Source of the DNA: Anaerolineaceae bacterium
GTDB taxonomy: Bacteria; Chloroflexota; Anaerolineae; Aggregatilineales; Phototrophicaceae
Direction of reading: 5' to 3'
Assembly (NCBI GenBank): GCA_016124855.1
Contig: WGMX01000038.1
Span: forward strand, 33,058 to 97,057
DNA length: 64,000 nucleotides
The position numbers were made by a program, and so were the translations under genes. Positions within the stretch are counted from its first letter, which is position 1; every line of letters starts with the position of its first letter. The notes under the pieces are model-generated. The model saw nothing but the letters and a program-made list of their open reading frames with translations, did no database searches and was not told the DNA's origin. This document shows, one piece after another, positions 9,092-16,944 of this stretch.

Positions 9092-9122
9092 AATTGGGGA
9101 AGGTCTTAGACTTTCCCCAATT
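9092..9122. terminator. Long perfect hairpin after the AAA ATPase gene
   Basis: A 14-bp stem with one G-U pair (AATTGGGGAAGGTC at 9092-9105 with GACTTTCCCCAATT at 9109-9122) and loop TTA. It sits 13 nt after the stop. No T-run follows, so it may be a 3'-end stabiliser or a repeat-type hairpin rather than a classical terminator. Confidence 0.55.
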
Positions 9123-9561
9123 CCCACAAAATGACCCTGAATGGCCTTTTCTGCTTGCTTAAGAAAACATTTCGTATTATCATAGCCAGCATCGCAAAAA
9201 TAAGTAGAAAGGCTGCCTGTATCATGTCACAACCACGCTTCACATATTTACTGATAAAACAGGTAAGCCTGTCTTTCACTGCGCTTAGACATTATCCGCA
9301 TCAAGGTCGAATACCCTTCGGATAATACCCTCCGTTTGTTGTGATTCTTCGTTAAGTGCCAGTCTAACCGAGCTTCCCTGTCTGCCTCATGACACGAGGT
9401 GGCAGTAGTGCGCTGCTTGGTGATACCCTAAAACAAATCTCACAGATTATGCCGCGCTCTCAACGCCACCCCGGAGCATACAGCGGGTGAGTTGCTGCTG
9501 CATGACTCATTGTCAGCCTGACGACTCGACTAATGGTATGGGACTGTTTGGGAGAACCATT
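9123..9561. other. Intergenic region before the ABC exporter
   Basis: No convincing gene is present. The short plus-strand ORF at 9131-9325 has no family resemblance or ribosome site. The minus strand carries a TPP-riboswitch-like segment (9268-9334), annotated separately. Confidence 0.5.
9268..9334 (-). ncRNA. Possible degenerate TPP-riboswitch-like segment
   Basis: Read on the minus strand it contains GACCTTGATGCGGATAATG (9308-9290), then GCGCAGTGAAAG. This resembles the 3' half of thi-box aptamers (ACCTGATgcGGaTAATgcC..GCGtAGGGAA). The conserved CTGAGA of the 5' half is not found, and no gene follows on that strand. It is either a decayed orphan aptamer or a chance likeness. Confidence 0.22.
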
Positions 9562-11298
9562 TTGAATTTTCGAAGCAAGAAATTCTTGTCTTACTACAAG
9601 CCGTATTTGGGATTGTTTTTTGCTGATCTGTTCTGCGCGATTATCGTCTCGGCAATTACGCTCGTCCTTCCCTTGTGCGCGCGCTACATCACCCAGAATG
9701 TGCTGGGCGGAATAACTCCTGATGCGCTTTCACAAATCTATGGCATGGGCGCGATCATGCTGGTACTGGTTGCCATTCAAACGATGTGTAACACCTTTGT
9801 GGATTATCAAGGCCACATGATGGGAACCTATATGGAAAGTGATATGCGAAGTGAATTGTTCGGGCATTATCAAAAGCTGTCATTCAGTTTTTATGATGAA
9901 CAAAAAACCGGACAGCTCATGACCCGCCTGACCAACGATTTATTCGGCATTTCCGAAATGTATCATCATGTGCCGGAAGAAACCATCATCGCGCTTTTAA
10001 AGTTTGTCGGCGCATTTGTGATCCTCATCCATATCAACGTGCAGTTGACGCTCATCATCTTCTTCGTAATGCCATTCGTTGGGGTCTATGCGCTGTATTT
10101 CAATAACCGCATGAACGCCTCTTTCAGAAATAGTAAAGATCGTGTTGGTGACATCAATGCTCAGGTCGAAGATATGCTGGCGGGCGTTCGGGTTGTGAAA
10201 TCCTTCAGCAACGAGGAAGTGGAGCAAAAGAAGTTTGCCTATGAAAATAAGCGTTTTGTCGAAAGCCGGCGGAATGATTATTGGAACGAGGCCTACTTTT
10301 ACGAGGGTATGGTGACCTTCATACAATTACTGACCGTTGCCATCATCGTTTTTGGTGGCGCGGCGATTGTGAATGCGTCACTCAGTTTGAGCGACTTAGT
10401 CACCTATTTGTTGTTTGTCGCCATCCTCGTCGACCCGATTCAGAAATTCGCGAATCTGGCGCGGTTGTTTCAGGAAGGCATTACCGGTTATACCCGCTTT
10501 ATGGAAGTGCTGGAAGTTCAACCGGATATTTTGGATACCGCTGATGCCAAGGAAATTGCCCATGTTGAGGGACGTGTAACGTTTAGGAACGTCAGCTTCA
10601 AGTACAAGGAAGACCATAACTATGTTATCCGCAATATTTCACTGGATATCAAAGCAGGTGAGTATGTGGCCTTAGTCGGGTCTTCGGGTGTGGGTAAAAC
10701 GACGCTCTGTTCGTTGATTCCGCGTTTCTATGAAGTTACCGAAGGGGAAATCTTGGTTGATGGTCAGAACATCAAAGATATTACTTTGCGTTCGCTCCGA
10801 AGCAATATCGGCATTGTGCAGCAGGACGTGTATTTGTTCGCCGGAACAGTTGCTGACAATATCCGTTACGGCAAGCTGGATGCCACCGACGACGAAGTGA
10901 TCGCGGCCGCTAAAAAAGCCAACGCCCACAACTTTATCATGGGCTTGCCCAACGGATACGACACCGATATTGGTCAGCGCGGCGTAAAACTTTCCGGTGG
11001 GCAAAAGCAGCGCTTGAGCATCGCGCGCGTGTTTTTGAAGAATCCGCCCATTATCATCTTTGATGAAGCGACCAGCGCTTTGGATAACGAAAGTGAAAAA
11101 GCCGTTCAAGAGTCGTTGGAACGCTTAACCGACAACCGTACCATGCTGGTTATCGCGCATCGGTTAACCACGATTCGCAATGCCCAGCGAATTATCGTAT
11201 TGACCGACAATGGGGTCGAAGAGCAGGGAACACATGACGAGTTAGTCGCCTTAGAAGGCACTTATGCCAATCTCTATAACATGCACTTGCAAGTTTAA
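9562..11298 (+). CDS. MsbA-type ABC exporter (TMD-NBD half-transporter)
   Basis: A half-size exporter of about 578 aa. The N-terminal half has six TM helices (the type IV exporter fold of lipid, peptide and drug exporters). The C-terminal NBD has Walker A GSSGVGKTT, signature LSGGQKQR, Walker B IIIFDEATSALD and switch His IAHRLTT. It would act as a homodimer in the inner membrane. I place the start at TTG 9562, because GGGAGA (9550-9555) precedes it at ideal spacing and NFRSKKFLSYYKPYLG is the usual N-terminus. ATG 9538 or GTG 9487 would add a Cys-rich tail with no family support. The substrate cannot be told from sequence. Confidence 0.88.
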   Translation: MNFRSKKFLSYYKPYLGLFFADLFCAIIVSAITLVLPLCARYITQNVLGGITPDALSQIYGMGAIMLVLVAIQTMCNTFVDYQGHMMGTYMESDMRSELFGHYQKLSFSFYDEQKTGQLMTRLTNDLFGISEMYHHVPEETIIALLKFVGAFVILIHINVQLTLIIFFVMPFVGVYALYFNNRMNASFRNSKDRVGDINAQVEDMLAGVRVVKSFSNEEVEQKKFAYENKRFVESRRNDYWNEAYFYEGMVTFIQLLTVAIIVFGGAAIVNASLSLSDLVTYLLFVAILVDPIQKFANLARLFQEGITGYTRFMEVLEVQPDILDTADAKEIAHVEGRVTFRNVSFKYKEDHNYVIRNISLDIKAGEYVALVGSSGVGKTTLCSLIPRFYEVTEGEILVDGQNIKDITLRSLRSNIGIVQQDVYLFAGTVADNIRYGKLDATDDEVIAAAKKANAHNFIMGLPNGYDTDIGQRGVKLSGGQKQRLSIARVFLKNPPIIIFDEATSALDNESEKAVQESLERLTDNRTMLVIAHRLTTIRNAQRIIVLTDNGVEEQGTHDELVALEGTYANLYNMHLQV

Positions 11299-11934
11299 GT
11301 CCCTCAATTGTAAATTGGGCGCAGCATGTTGTTTCCCTCAAATCTTGATGTAGGGACGCGATATATGTCGAGCGTCATAGGTTTGTATCAACAAAACGAC
11401 ATAGGTATAGATCAATTTTAAAAGTCAGATATTTGTCTTTTCAGACGTGTCCGGTGGGTCAGAGCGGGCTTTAGCCTGCTTCCCACCGGAAAATGGAGCC
11501 GGACGGCTTTAGCCTCTGGCGGGAAAACCACCGACTCTTGATCTAACCTGTCGTCGTTCTTTTTAGTCTAACCCTGTGTCGCGTGACATATATCGCGTCC
11601 GATTTCACTCTGCCACGCTATTTGGTGGCGGCAATATCACAATGCATCCAAATTTTGACCTTGGAGCGAGTGATAAATCTTAAGAGTGTTTAATTGCGTC
11701 ATGAATTGCAACGGACTGTAATAATTACACCTTAAACTTTAATTCCCCTTAGACTTGAAATGTGATATTGTGAATGTGTCTGCTCTTTACGTTCTTAATA
11801 TTTTCTTGTTAAAGTAATGATCAGTTTGGGGAAATAGGTCATTGATAGCCTGAAAGACCTATTGTGATTTGTTGGCGAGATGGCACAATTTCTGGGTCAA
11901 CAGCCGCAGCGGCTAGAGCCAGAAGGATAGGTAA
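11299..11934. other. 636-bp intergenic region holding a MITE-like element
   Basis: No gene is seen. The left part is occupied by the inverted-repeat element 11354-11600. The right part (11601-11934) is AT-rich and must hold the promoter of the FHA gene. TTGAAATGTGATATTGTG near 11755 is a loose candidate. Confidence 0.5.
11354..11600. mobile_element. MITE-like element with long imperfect terminal inverted repeats
   Basis: The ends are exact inverted copies of 16 bp: GGACGCGATATATGTC at 11354-11369 and its complement at 11585-11600. The similarity continues imperfectly inward for about 60 bp (CATAGG.., AACGACA.AGGT.TAGATCAA). The centre holds two hairpin-like modules, CCGGTGGG...CCCACCGG (about 11450-11490) and GCCGGACGGCTTTAGCCTCTGGC (about 11504-11526). 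It has no coding capacity. This is the structure of a non-autonomous miniature inverted-repeat element. Confidence 0.6.
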
Positions 11935-12432
11935 ATGATGATGACTGAAAACAAACAACCTGCTAAGACCCAATTGCTTCCTCCAGTGCCAAATGAGGTT
12001 GTTGAGCATCCCTACCGTACCCACATTATGCCCCGCAACCAGACTTTGAAACGACTGCTGGCGGGTATTCCCGGCCTTAGCAAAGAAGCCGACCGTATTC
12101 CCCCCACCAAAATATCGTTGATTGTACGGGGTATCTCTGAATCCATCAGCCTTAAGGAAGGTCAGCTCGCTTTACTGGGGCGTGCTGATTTCCGAAGCGG
12201 CGGTTTCCAACCGGATGTGGATTTAACAGCTTATGGCGCACAAGAACGGGGTGTATCCCGCGCCCACGCCCGTTTGCATATGGAAAATGGACTGCTTTAT
12301 GTAACCGATCTTTACAGCGCCAACGGCACACGGATTGGCGGGACACGCCTCGAACCGGAGCAGCCGTATTTGCTCAACCATAATGATGAATTTCAATTGG
12401 GTGCGCTTATCATCCGCGTCAGCTTCGAATAA
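11935..12432 (+). CDS. FHA-domain protein
   Basis: A 165-aa cytoplasmic protein. Residues 1-60 are a Pro/Arg-rich leader. An FHA phosphothreonine-binding domain occupies about 65-165, with strand GRAD, the loop GVSRAHARL (Ser-Arg contacting phosphate, His), and LYSANGTRIGG (the conserved Asn-Gly). Such proteins dock onto Ser/Thr-kinase substrates, but no kinase is encoded in this window. The start is ATGATGATG at 11935 after GATAGGTAA, and either of the next two Met could be used. The neighbouring phn operon converges on it across a shared terminator. Confidence 0.85.
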   Translation: MMMTENKQPAKTQLLPPVPNEVVEHPYRTHIMPRNQTLKRLLAGIPGLSKEADRIPPTKISLIVRGISESISLKEGQLALLGRADFRSGGFQPDVDLTAYGAQERGVSRAHARLHMENGLLYVTDLYSANGTRIGGTRLEPEQPYLLNHNDEFQLGALIIRVSFE

Positions 12433-12453
12433 CCCATAACTCCAAAATTAAGC

Positions 12454-12481
12454 AAAACAGAGTGATTTTTCACTCTGTTTT
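12454..12481. terminator. Bidirectional terminator between FHA gene and phnE
   Basis: Stem AAAACAGAGTG (12454-12464) / CACTCTGTTTT (12471-12481) with loop ATTTTT. The stem is flanked by T-rich sequence on either strand, so it can serve both convergent genes. Confidence 0.85.
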
Positions 12482-12517
12482 GTATTTAACTTGTATGTTG
12501 TTACTTGCAACTTGTAA

Positions 12518-14593
12518 CTACACGTATCGCTCTCGAATCGTCGCGCTCAGATAATCAAGGATCGACACCACAATCGCAATTGCCAGCACCGCCACACCTG
12601 CGCCGCGATACTGCGCCAGATTAATCTGCTGCTGAAGCACAAAACCGATACCACCGCCGCCCACAAAACCGATAATGGTGGACATACGCACGTTGATGTC
12701 CCAGCGGTACATCGTGAACGAGACAAACGGAGGGATAATCTGCGGCACAACCGCGTACATGATGGTCTGCAAGCGGTTGGCTCCGGTGCTTTGCAGCGCT
12801 TCAATCGGCCCCGTATCAATGCTCTCGATCTGTTCCGAATAGAGTTTCGCCAGTGAGGCTATCGAATGCAGCGTCAGCGCCAGCACACCCGCGAATGGCC
12901 CGATGCCCACCCAGATTGAAAAGATCAGGGCGATAATCAACGGCTCGATGGCGCGTGTCGTATTCAAAATGGTACGTGTCGTCTGGTAAAGCACTTCCCC
13001 CAGATAGAAGTTTGCTTTCGTACCTACGGACAGACCGCCTACGCCACCCAACACCATCCCGATGAGTATGGCATCAAGGACGTAGTTGTTGATGGTCACA
13101 AAACCGATGCTGGTTACGGATGTAGCCGGTGGCAGCGTGCCTTCGATGATTGCCAGTGACATGTTGAGCGATATAAATGTCACCGCAAAGGCTGCGATAA
13201 ATCCGACCCACCACAAAATACGATCCAGACTGCGACCGGCGATGCTGGTCTGTTTTTTGCCGGATAATCGGGTATAAAGCAGCGGTAAAAGCTGCGCCCC
13301 CAATACACCCGCCACAATCGGTGTCAGCAGACCTAACCACGCGGCTTGCATACCGATGAGCGCCATCGCCCCCAGCATAATTGCCCCGCAAATCGCGCCT
13401 AGAATCCCACCGATGACATGCTGCATCGTCGGGTTCAGTTTCTTCAAACCGTCCGTCGTCAGCGCGCCGCCAATGGATGCCAGCCCGAATGCGCCGATAA
13501 CGCCGCTGATGGGTACGATGAGCAGTTCGATAAGTTCGCCTATCGAACCAAAAAAGTTACTTAAATAACCGGGAATATCGGTCGTAAACATGCGCCCGAT
13601 GACCAAGAAAACATCAGCGATGAACGCCACCACAATAATACTGACCAGCACCACCAGCAGCGTGTTAAAAACCGAGCGCATCCGGGCACTAAGTGAATTT
13701 TCTTCAACAGATTGTGAACGCGAGGTCGTCACCGCGCCAAACACGATCAGCGAGACTGTTCCTCCCGCCGCGGCTGTTCCCGTATGGCTGAGTCCGAGTA
13801 TCACTTGTCCAATCTGCGCCAGTAAATTCGTTCCAATCCACCAACCAACCGGCAGCAGTGCCACCATCACCAGCAGATTGCCGAGCGTAACCCGAACCGG
13901 ACGCATCAGGTTATGCGAGGCGAAAATACTAATCACCGCTGAAGGCAAAATCGAAATGGCCGTCGCGATCAACGCCAGAAAAATAGTCTCGACCATTTTC
14001 TCGAAAACTAAAGCTGTCGTAGCCGTAAAATGGGGTGATCCGGTCGGGAAATAGCCCTGTGTCTCAATGGTCGATACTTTGCCCGCGCTGCCACGTATCT
14101 TCGGCACAAGGATTTGTACCGTAAATGTGCCGTTGTCATCCGTCACAAAGTTGTCTTTGGTGTTACCGACGATTTGTTGGATGCTGCGTGTGCCGTCGTT
14201 GGCCACCCATGTAATCCGTGCCAGTGAATTGGGATAGTAGTTAAATCCCTGCACGGTAATCGGGGTAGTGCTGTCGGCACAGGTTGGCGAGACAACCAAA
14301 TACGGTGAGTTGTCCGCTGGGGCTGTGGCAGTCGCCGGCTCAGGCTCTCCCGCTTTACACTGAACCAGAAACGGTACGCTGCTAACCTTAATTTCGTAGT
14401 CGCGTTCCAGTAAATTGGGCGACAGCAGTTCACGAATCGCGTTGCCGAAGTTTTGCTGGCGCAGCGGTTCTTGCGGCTTATCAAAGTTGATTTCAGTTAC
14501 CGACCAGCCATAGGCGAATACCACCAACCCAATCGCCACACTGATGACGGTCACTAACCGCCGTAAAGCTACTGATGATGGGGCGGGGTTCAT
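12518..14593 (-). CDS. phnE: PhnE-type phosphonate/phosphite ABC permease with extra domains
   Basis: A 691-aa membrane protein. TM1 is at about 12-32. An extracytoplasmic domain at about 35-195 contains an Ig/IPT-like stretch (SPTC...PITVQGFNYYP...ITW). The first PhnE helix starts at about 200 (VETIFLALIATAISILPS). An insertion of roughly 300 residues with several extra TM segments (240-530) follows, and then the conserved PhnE core: GIGPFAGVLALTLHSIASL, the EAA loop EALQSTGANRLQTIMYAVVPQ and VGGGGIGF near the C-terminus. Ordinary PhnE is about 260-280 aa. It forms the channel for the PhnD/PhnC system upstream. The core assignment is firm. The domain additions are unusual. Confidence 0.87.
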   Translation of the reverse strand: MNPAPSSVALRRLVTVISVAIGLVVFAYGWSVTEINFDKPQEPLRQQNFGNAIRELLSPNLLERDYEIKVSSVPFLVQCKAGEPEPATATAPADNSPYLVVSPTCADSTTPITVQGFNYYPNSLARITWVANDGTRSIQQIVGNTKDNFVTDDNGTFTVQILVPKIRGSAGKVSTIETQGYFPTGSPHFTATTALVFEKMVETIFLALIATAISILPSAVISIFASHNLMRPVRVTLGNLLVMVALLPVGWWIGTNLLAQIGQVILGLSHTGTAAAGGTVSLIVFGAVTTSRSQSVEENSLSARMRSVFNTLLVVLVSIIVVAFIADVFLVIGRMFTTDIPGYLSNFFGSIGELIELLIVPISGVIGAFGLASIGGALTTDGLKKLNPTMQHVIGGILGAICGAIMLGAMALIGMQAAWLGLLTPIVAGVLGAQLLPLLYTRLSGKKQTSIAGRSLDRILWWVGFIAAFAVTFISLNMSLAIIEGTLPPATSVTSIGFVTINNYVLDAILIGMVLGGVGGLSVGTKANFYLGEVLYQTTRTILNTTRAIEPLIIALIFSIWVGIGPFAGVLALTLHSIASLAKLYSEQIESIDTGPIEALQSTGANRLQTIMYAVVPQIIPPFVSFTMYRWDINVRMSTIIGFVGGGGIGFVLQQQINLAQYRGAGVAVLAIAIVVSILDYLSATIRERYV

Positions 14594-14701
14594 ACTCTGT
14601 CTCCTAAAATTGTTCCCTTCCTCTTTTACGGGCTATCGCTGGCCTGAGCCTGCAATCATAGCTGATGTAGGTTAGGGTGGGGATTAACGAAAAATATAAG
14701 G

Positions 14702-15460
14702 CTAATGAATTTCCACCCGTACCGCATCTTCACCGTAAATTTGGCGGAAGCGGTCTTCGTCAATATCTTTGGGCAGTCCGTCAAATGCCAACTGGCCGTC
14801 TCGCAGCGCGATCACGCGGTCGGCATACGTCCGCGCAAGGCTCAAAAAGTGGAGGCTGCACAGCACGGTTATTCCGTCCTCTTTGTTCAGCAGTTGCAGA
14901 TACTTCATCACCGAATGCGATGTCGCCGGATCAAGACTGGCAACCGGTTCGTCAGCCAGCATCATCTCCGGGTTTTGCATCAACGCCCGCGCGATGCCCA
15001 CCCGCTGCTGCTGCCCGCCGCTCAAATTACCGGCGCGGTTTTGCGCCCGATCAGCGATACCCACCCGTTCTAAAGCCGCCATTGCCCGTGCCTTTTCTTG
15101 CGCGGGGAAATAATTAAACAGACTGTAAACCGGATTAACATAGCCCAAGCGTCCCGACAGTACATTGCTCATGACACTGGCGCGTTTGACCAGATTGAAC
15201 TGCTGGAAAATCATACCGATGCGGCGGCGAATGACGCGCAGTTCATCGTCGGGCGCGGCGGTAATATCCAACCCGTTCCAAATAATGCGGCCAGATGTCG
15301 GTTCGATCAGGCGGTTGATGCAGCGCAGCAGCGTCGATTTACCCGATCCGCTCAAACCGATAATGGCGACAAACTGCCCATCAGGAATTTCGAGATTAAT
15401 TTCCTTGAGCGCCATAAAGCCGTTTTCATAGACTTTGGTGAGGTTTTCAATAACCAGCAT
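14702..15460 (-). CDS. phnC: Phosphonate/phosphite ABC transporter ATPase PhnC
   Basis: A 252-aa ATPase of the PhnC family. Walker A is GLSGSGKST (about 35-43), followed by FQQFNLVKR, signature LSGGQQQR, Walker B MMLADEPVASLD (the PhnC-type Ala-Asp-Glu) and the switch region SLHFLSLARTYADRV. It powers PhnE with substrate delivered by PhnD. Operon order is phnD-phnC-phnE on the minus strand, with 82 nt to phnD and 108 nt to phnE. No C-P lyase or phosphite dehydrogenase gene lies in the window, so the substrate (phosphonate, phosphite or phosphate) is open. Confidence 0.92.
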   Translation of the reverse strand: MLVIENLTKVYENGFMALKEINLEIPDGQFVAIIGLSGSGKSTLLRCINRLIEPTSGRIIWNGLDITAAPDDELRVIRRRIGMIFQQFNLVKRASVMSNVLSGRLGYVNPVYSLFNYFPAQEKARAMAALERVGIADRAQNRAGNLSGGQQQRVGIARALMQNPEMMLADEPVASLDPATSHSVMKYLQLLNKEDGITVLCSLHFLSLARTYADRVIALRDGQLAFDGLPKDIDEDRFRQIYGEDAVRVEIH

Positions 15461-15481
15461 AAGCCCCGCTTTATATAAATA

Positions 15482-15514
15482 ATACGGACAGAGAAGATGT
15501 GTCTCTGTCCGTAT
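15482..15514 (-). terminator. Hairpin between phnD and phnC
   Basis: A perfect 13-bp inverted repeat, ATACGGACAGAGA (15482-15494) and TCTCTGTCCGTAT (15502-15514). On the minus strand TATTATTTATATAAAG follows. It lies inside the operon, so it is probably a partial terminator or processing site that favours the binding-protein message. Confidence 0.7.
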
Positions 15515-15542
15515 AGTTTACTGTAACTGATTTAATAGACCC

Positions 15543-16589
15543 TTACTTCTTCGGTGGATTAAACACATCTTCTTCGGTCAAGCCCAGCAGATCGAAGCGG
15601 GCGCGTACCGCGTCATAAGCCGCATCGGTCACTGGGGCGATGCCGCTCCAACCATAGAAGTCATTGCTGCCGATAGAAGTCTTCCATTCATCGGTCTTAG
15701 CGAAAGCTTCCAAAGCGGTGATGATCTGAGCCTTCAGTTCTGGCGGGAAGTCCTTACCGAAGCTCAAGGTATCGTTCGGGATCGGCGCACTAATACGCAG
15801 GATACGAACCTTCTCGATAACATCCTTGGCGGTGTCACGTATGTTGGCACGGGCGTCCAGAACTTGTATCTTTCCAACCAGCAGTTTCTTGCCGTCTTCG
15901 CTGATGCTGGATTGGTCAACCGTCAAATCATACGGTTCGGGTGAGTCACCAACTGCCCAACGCGCACCGGGAACCAGCGGCGGGCTAAAGAAGGTCGTGC
16001 CGAAATCGGCATCACCATTGTAGACAGCCTGTACAACTTGGTTGTGTCCACCAGCCGAAATTTCTTTACTGGGGACGATTCCGGCCTGCTTGAGTTCAAC
16101 TGCCGGAACAATATAGCCGGAAGTTGAGGCTGCGTCTGGATAAGCCCAAGTCTTGCCAGCCAGATCGCCGAAGGTGTAAATATCGCTGTCACGGCGCACA
16201 ATATATTCAGACCAGTAAATGTTCCAACCGTTACGGACGGCGGCCTCTGCTACTTCGACGCCACAGCGCTTGTTGGCGATGACGTATCCGGCAGCAGGGA
16301 TGAAACCGATGGAACTGCCGGGTGCGGCACACATGGCTTCAACAGTCGCGGCGTACGAGGTAGGAACAGAGACTTTGAATTTGAGGCCGGTAGCCTTCTC
16401 CAGTGCCGCAGCCATTACTTCGCCGCCGGTGGTAATCACCTGCGCTTCTACAGACGGCACAAAAAATACCTCAATCGGGTTTGCATCCGTACCGAGGTCG
16501 CTTTGGGCGGCTACTGCTTGGATTGAAACCGACAAGGCGGAGATAAGGAGTACGACAAGCAGCAAAACAGAAAATCTTTTGAGTCTCAT
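15543..16589 (-). CDS. phnD: Phosphonate/phosphite ABC transporter substrate-binding protein PhnD
   Basis: A 348-aa exported binding protein. The N-terminal signal peptide (MRLKRFSVLLLVVLLISAL, cleavage probably after AVAAQ) precedes the PhnD/PtxB fold. Typical elements are 'VFFVPSVEAQVITTGG' at the start, FIPAAGYVIANKRCGVEVA, the segment 'FGDLAGKTWAYPDAASTSGYIVP', which lines the anion site, and 'AGGHNQVVQAVYNGDADFGTTF'. It captures the oxyanion outside the membrane for PhnE/PhnC. First gene of the minus-strand phn operon. GAGGGAAACA before the ATG is a good ribosome site. Confidence 0.92.
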   Translation of the reverse strand: MRLKRFSVLLLVVLLISALSVSIQAVAAQSDLGTDANPIEVFFVPSVEAQVITTGGEVMAAALEKATGLKFKVSVPTSYAATVEAMCAAPGSSIGFIPAAGYVIANKRCGVEVAEAAVRNGWNIYWSEYIVRRDSDIYTFGDLAGKTWAYPDAASTSGYIVPAVELKQAGIVPSKEISAGGHNQVVQAVYNGDADFGTTFFSPPLVPGARWAVGDSPEPYDLTVDQSSISEDGKKLLVGKIQVLDARANIRDTAKDVIEKVRILRISAPIPNDTLSFGKDFPPELKAQIITALEAFAKTDEWKTSIGSNDFYGWSGIAPVTDAAYDAVRARFDLLGLTEEDVFNPPKK

Positions 16590-16944
16590 TGTTTCCCTCG
16601 CAATTACAATTGGTTAAGTGAGCGAATGATGCTCCGATGCTTGGATAAAAACCCAAGCATCGAGATGTTAAACCCTATTTAATAATTCGGCAAGTTCTTT
16701 AAGGCTCGATTGGTCAAATTAATTGGATACTTTTCTCTCTCAATTCAGTACTCTACTGCTCTTTGTTCAGTAGAAAAATCCATTTCTGCATTTGTTTTTG
16801 ACTAAAAACTGGCGACTATAGCTGTCGACTATGACTGCCTGTTCGGAAGTACAGCCCAATATCGTCCCAACAGACGAAGATCAAAACCCCATTTTTGTGT
16901 AACCTGAAATCATCAGAATAGAGTCTGATCGAAAGGTATACTTT
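16590..16944. other. Divergent intergenic region phnD / SDR-VOC gene
   Basis: No gene is seen. The region contains a 10-bp hairpin, CGATGCTTGG / CCAAGCATCG (16635-16662), in the presumed phnD leader, and AT-rich sequence around 16680-16810 that should hold the promoters. No Pho-box-like repeats were recognised by eye. Confidence 0.5.
16635..16662 (-). promoter_or_regulatory. Leader hairpin upstream of phnD
   Basis: A perfect 10-bp stem (16635-16644 with 16653-16662) and an 8-nt loop, 46 nt before the phnD start codon. It has no U-run on the minus strand. It could be an mRNA stabiliser, an attenuator or a repressor site. Confidence 0.35.

Noticed and set aside
9131..9325. 64-aa plus-strand ORF after the AAA ATPase hairpin
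   Set aside because: No ribosome site and no family resemblance. It spans the TPP-like minus-strand segment and its composition looks non-coding.
9487..9561. GTG/ATG upstream starts giving a Cys-rich N-terminus on the ABC exporter
   Set aside because: They lack ribosome sites and family support. TTG 9562 with GGGAGA upstream fits better.
13590..14054. 154-aa ORF opposite phnE
   Set aside because: It is antisense to a clearly coding PhnE core, Ser/Thr/Ala-rich as expected for a mirror frame, and has no ribosome site.
14702..16589. Possible C-P lyase or phosphite-oxidation function around phnCDE
   Set aside because: No phnG-M, phnX or ptxD homologue is within the window. Only the importer can be supported.
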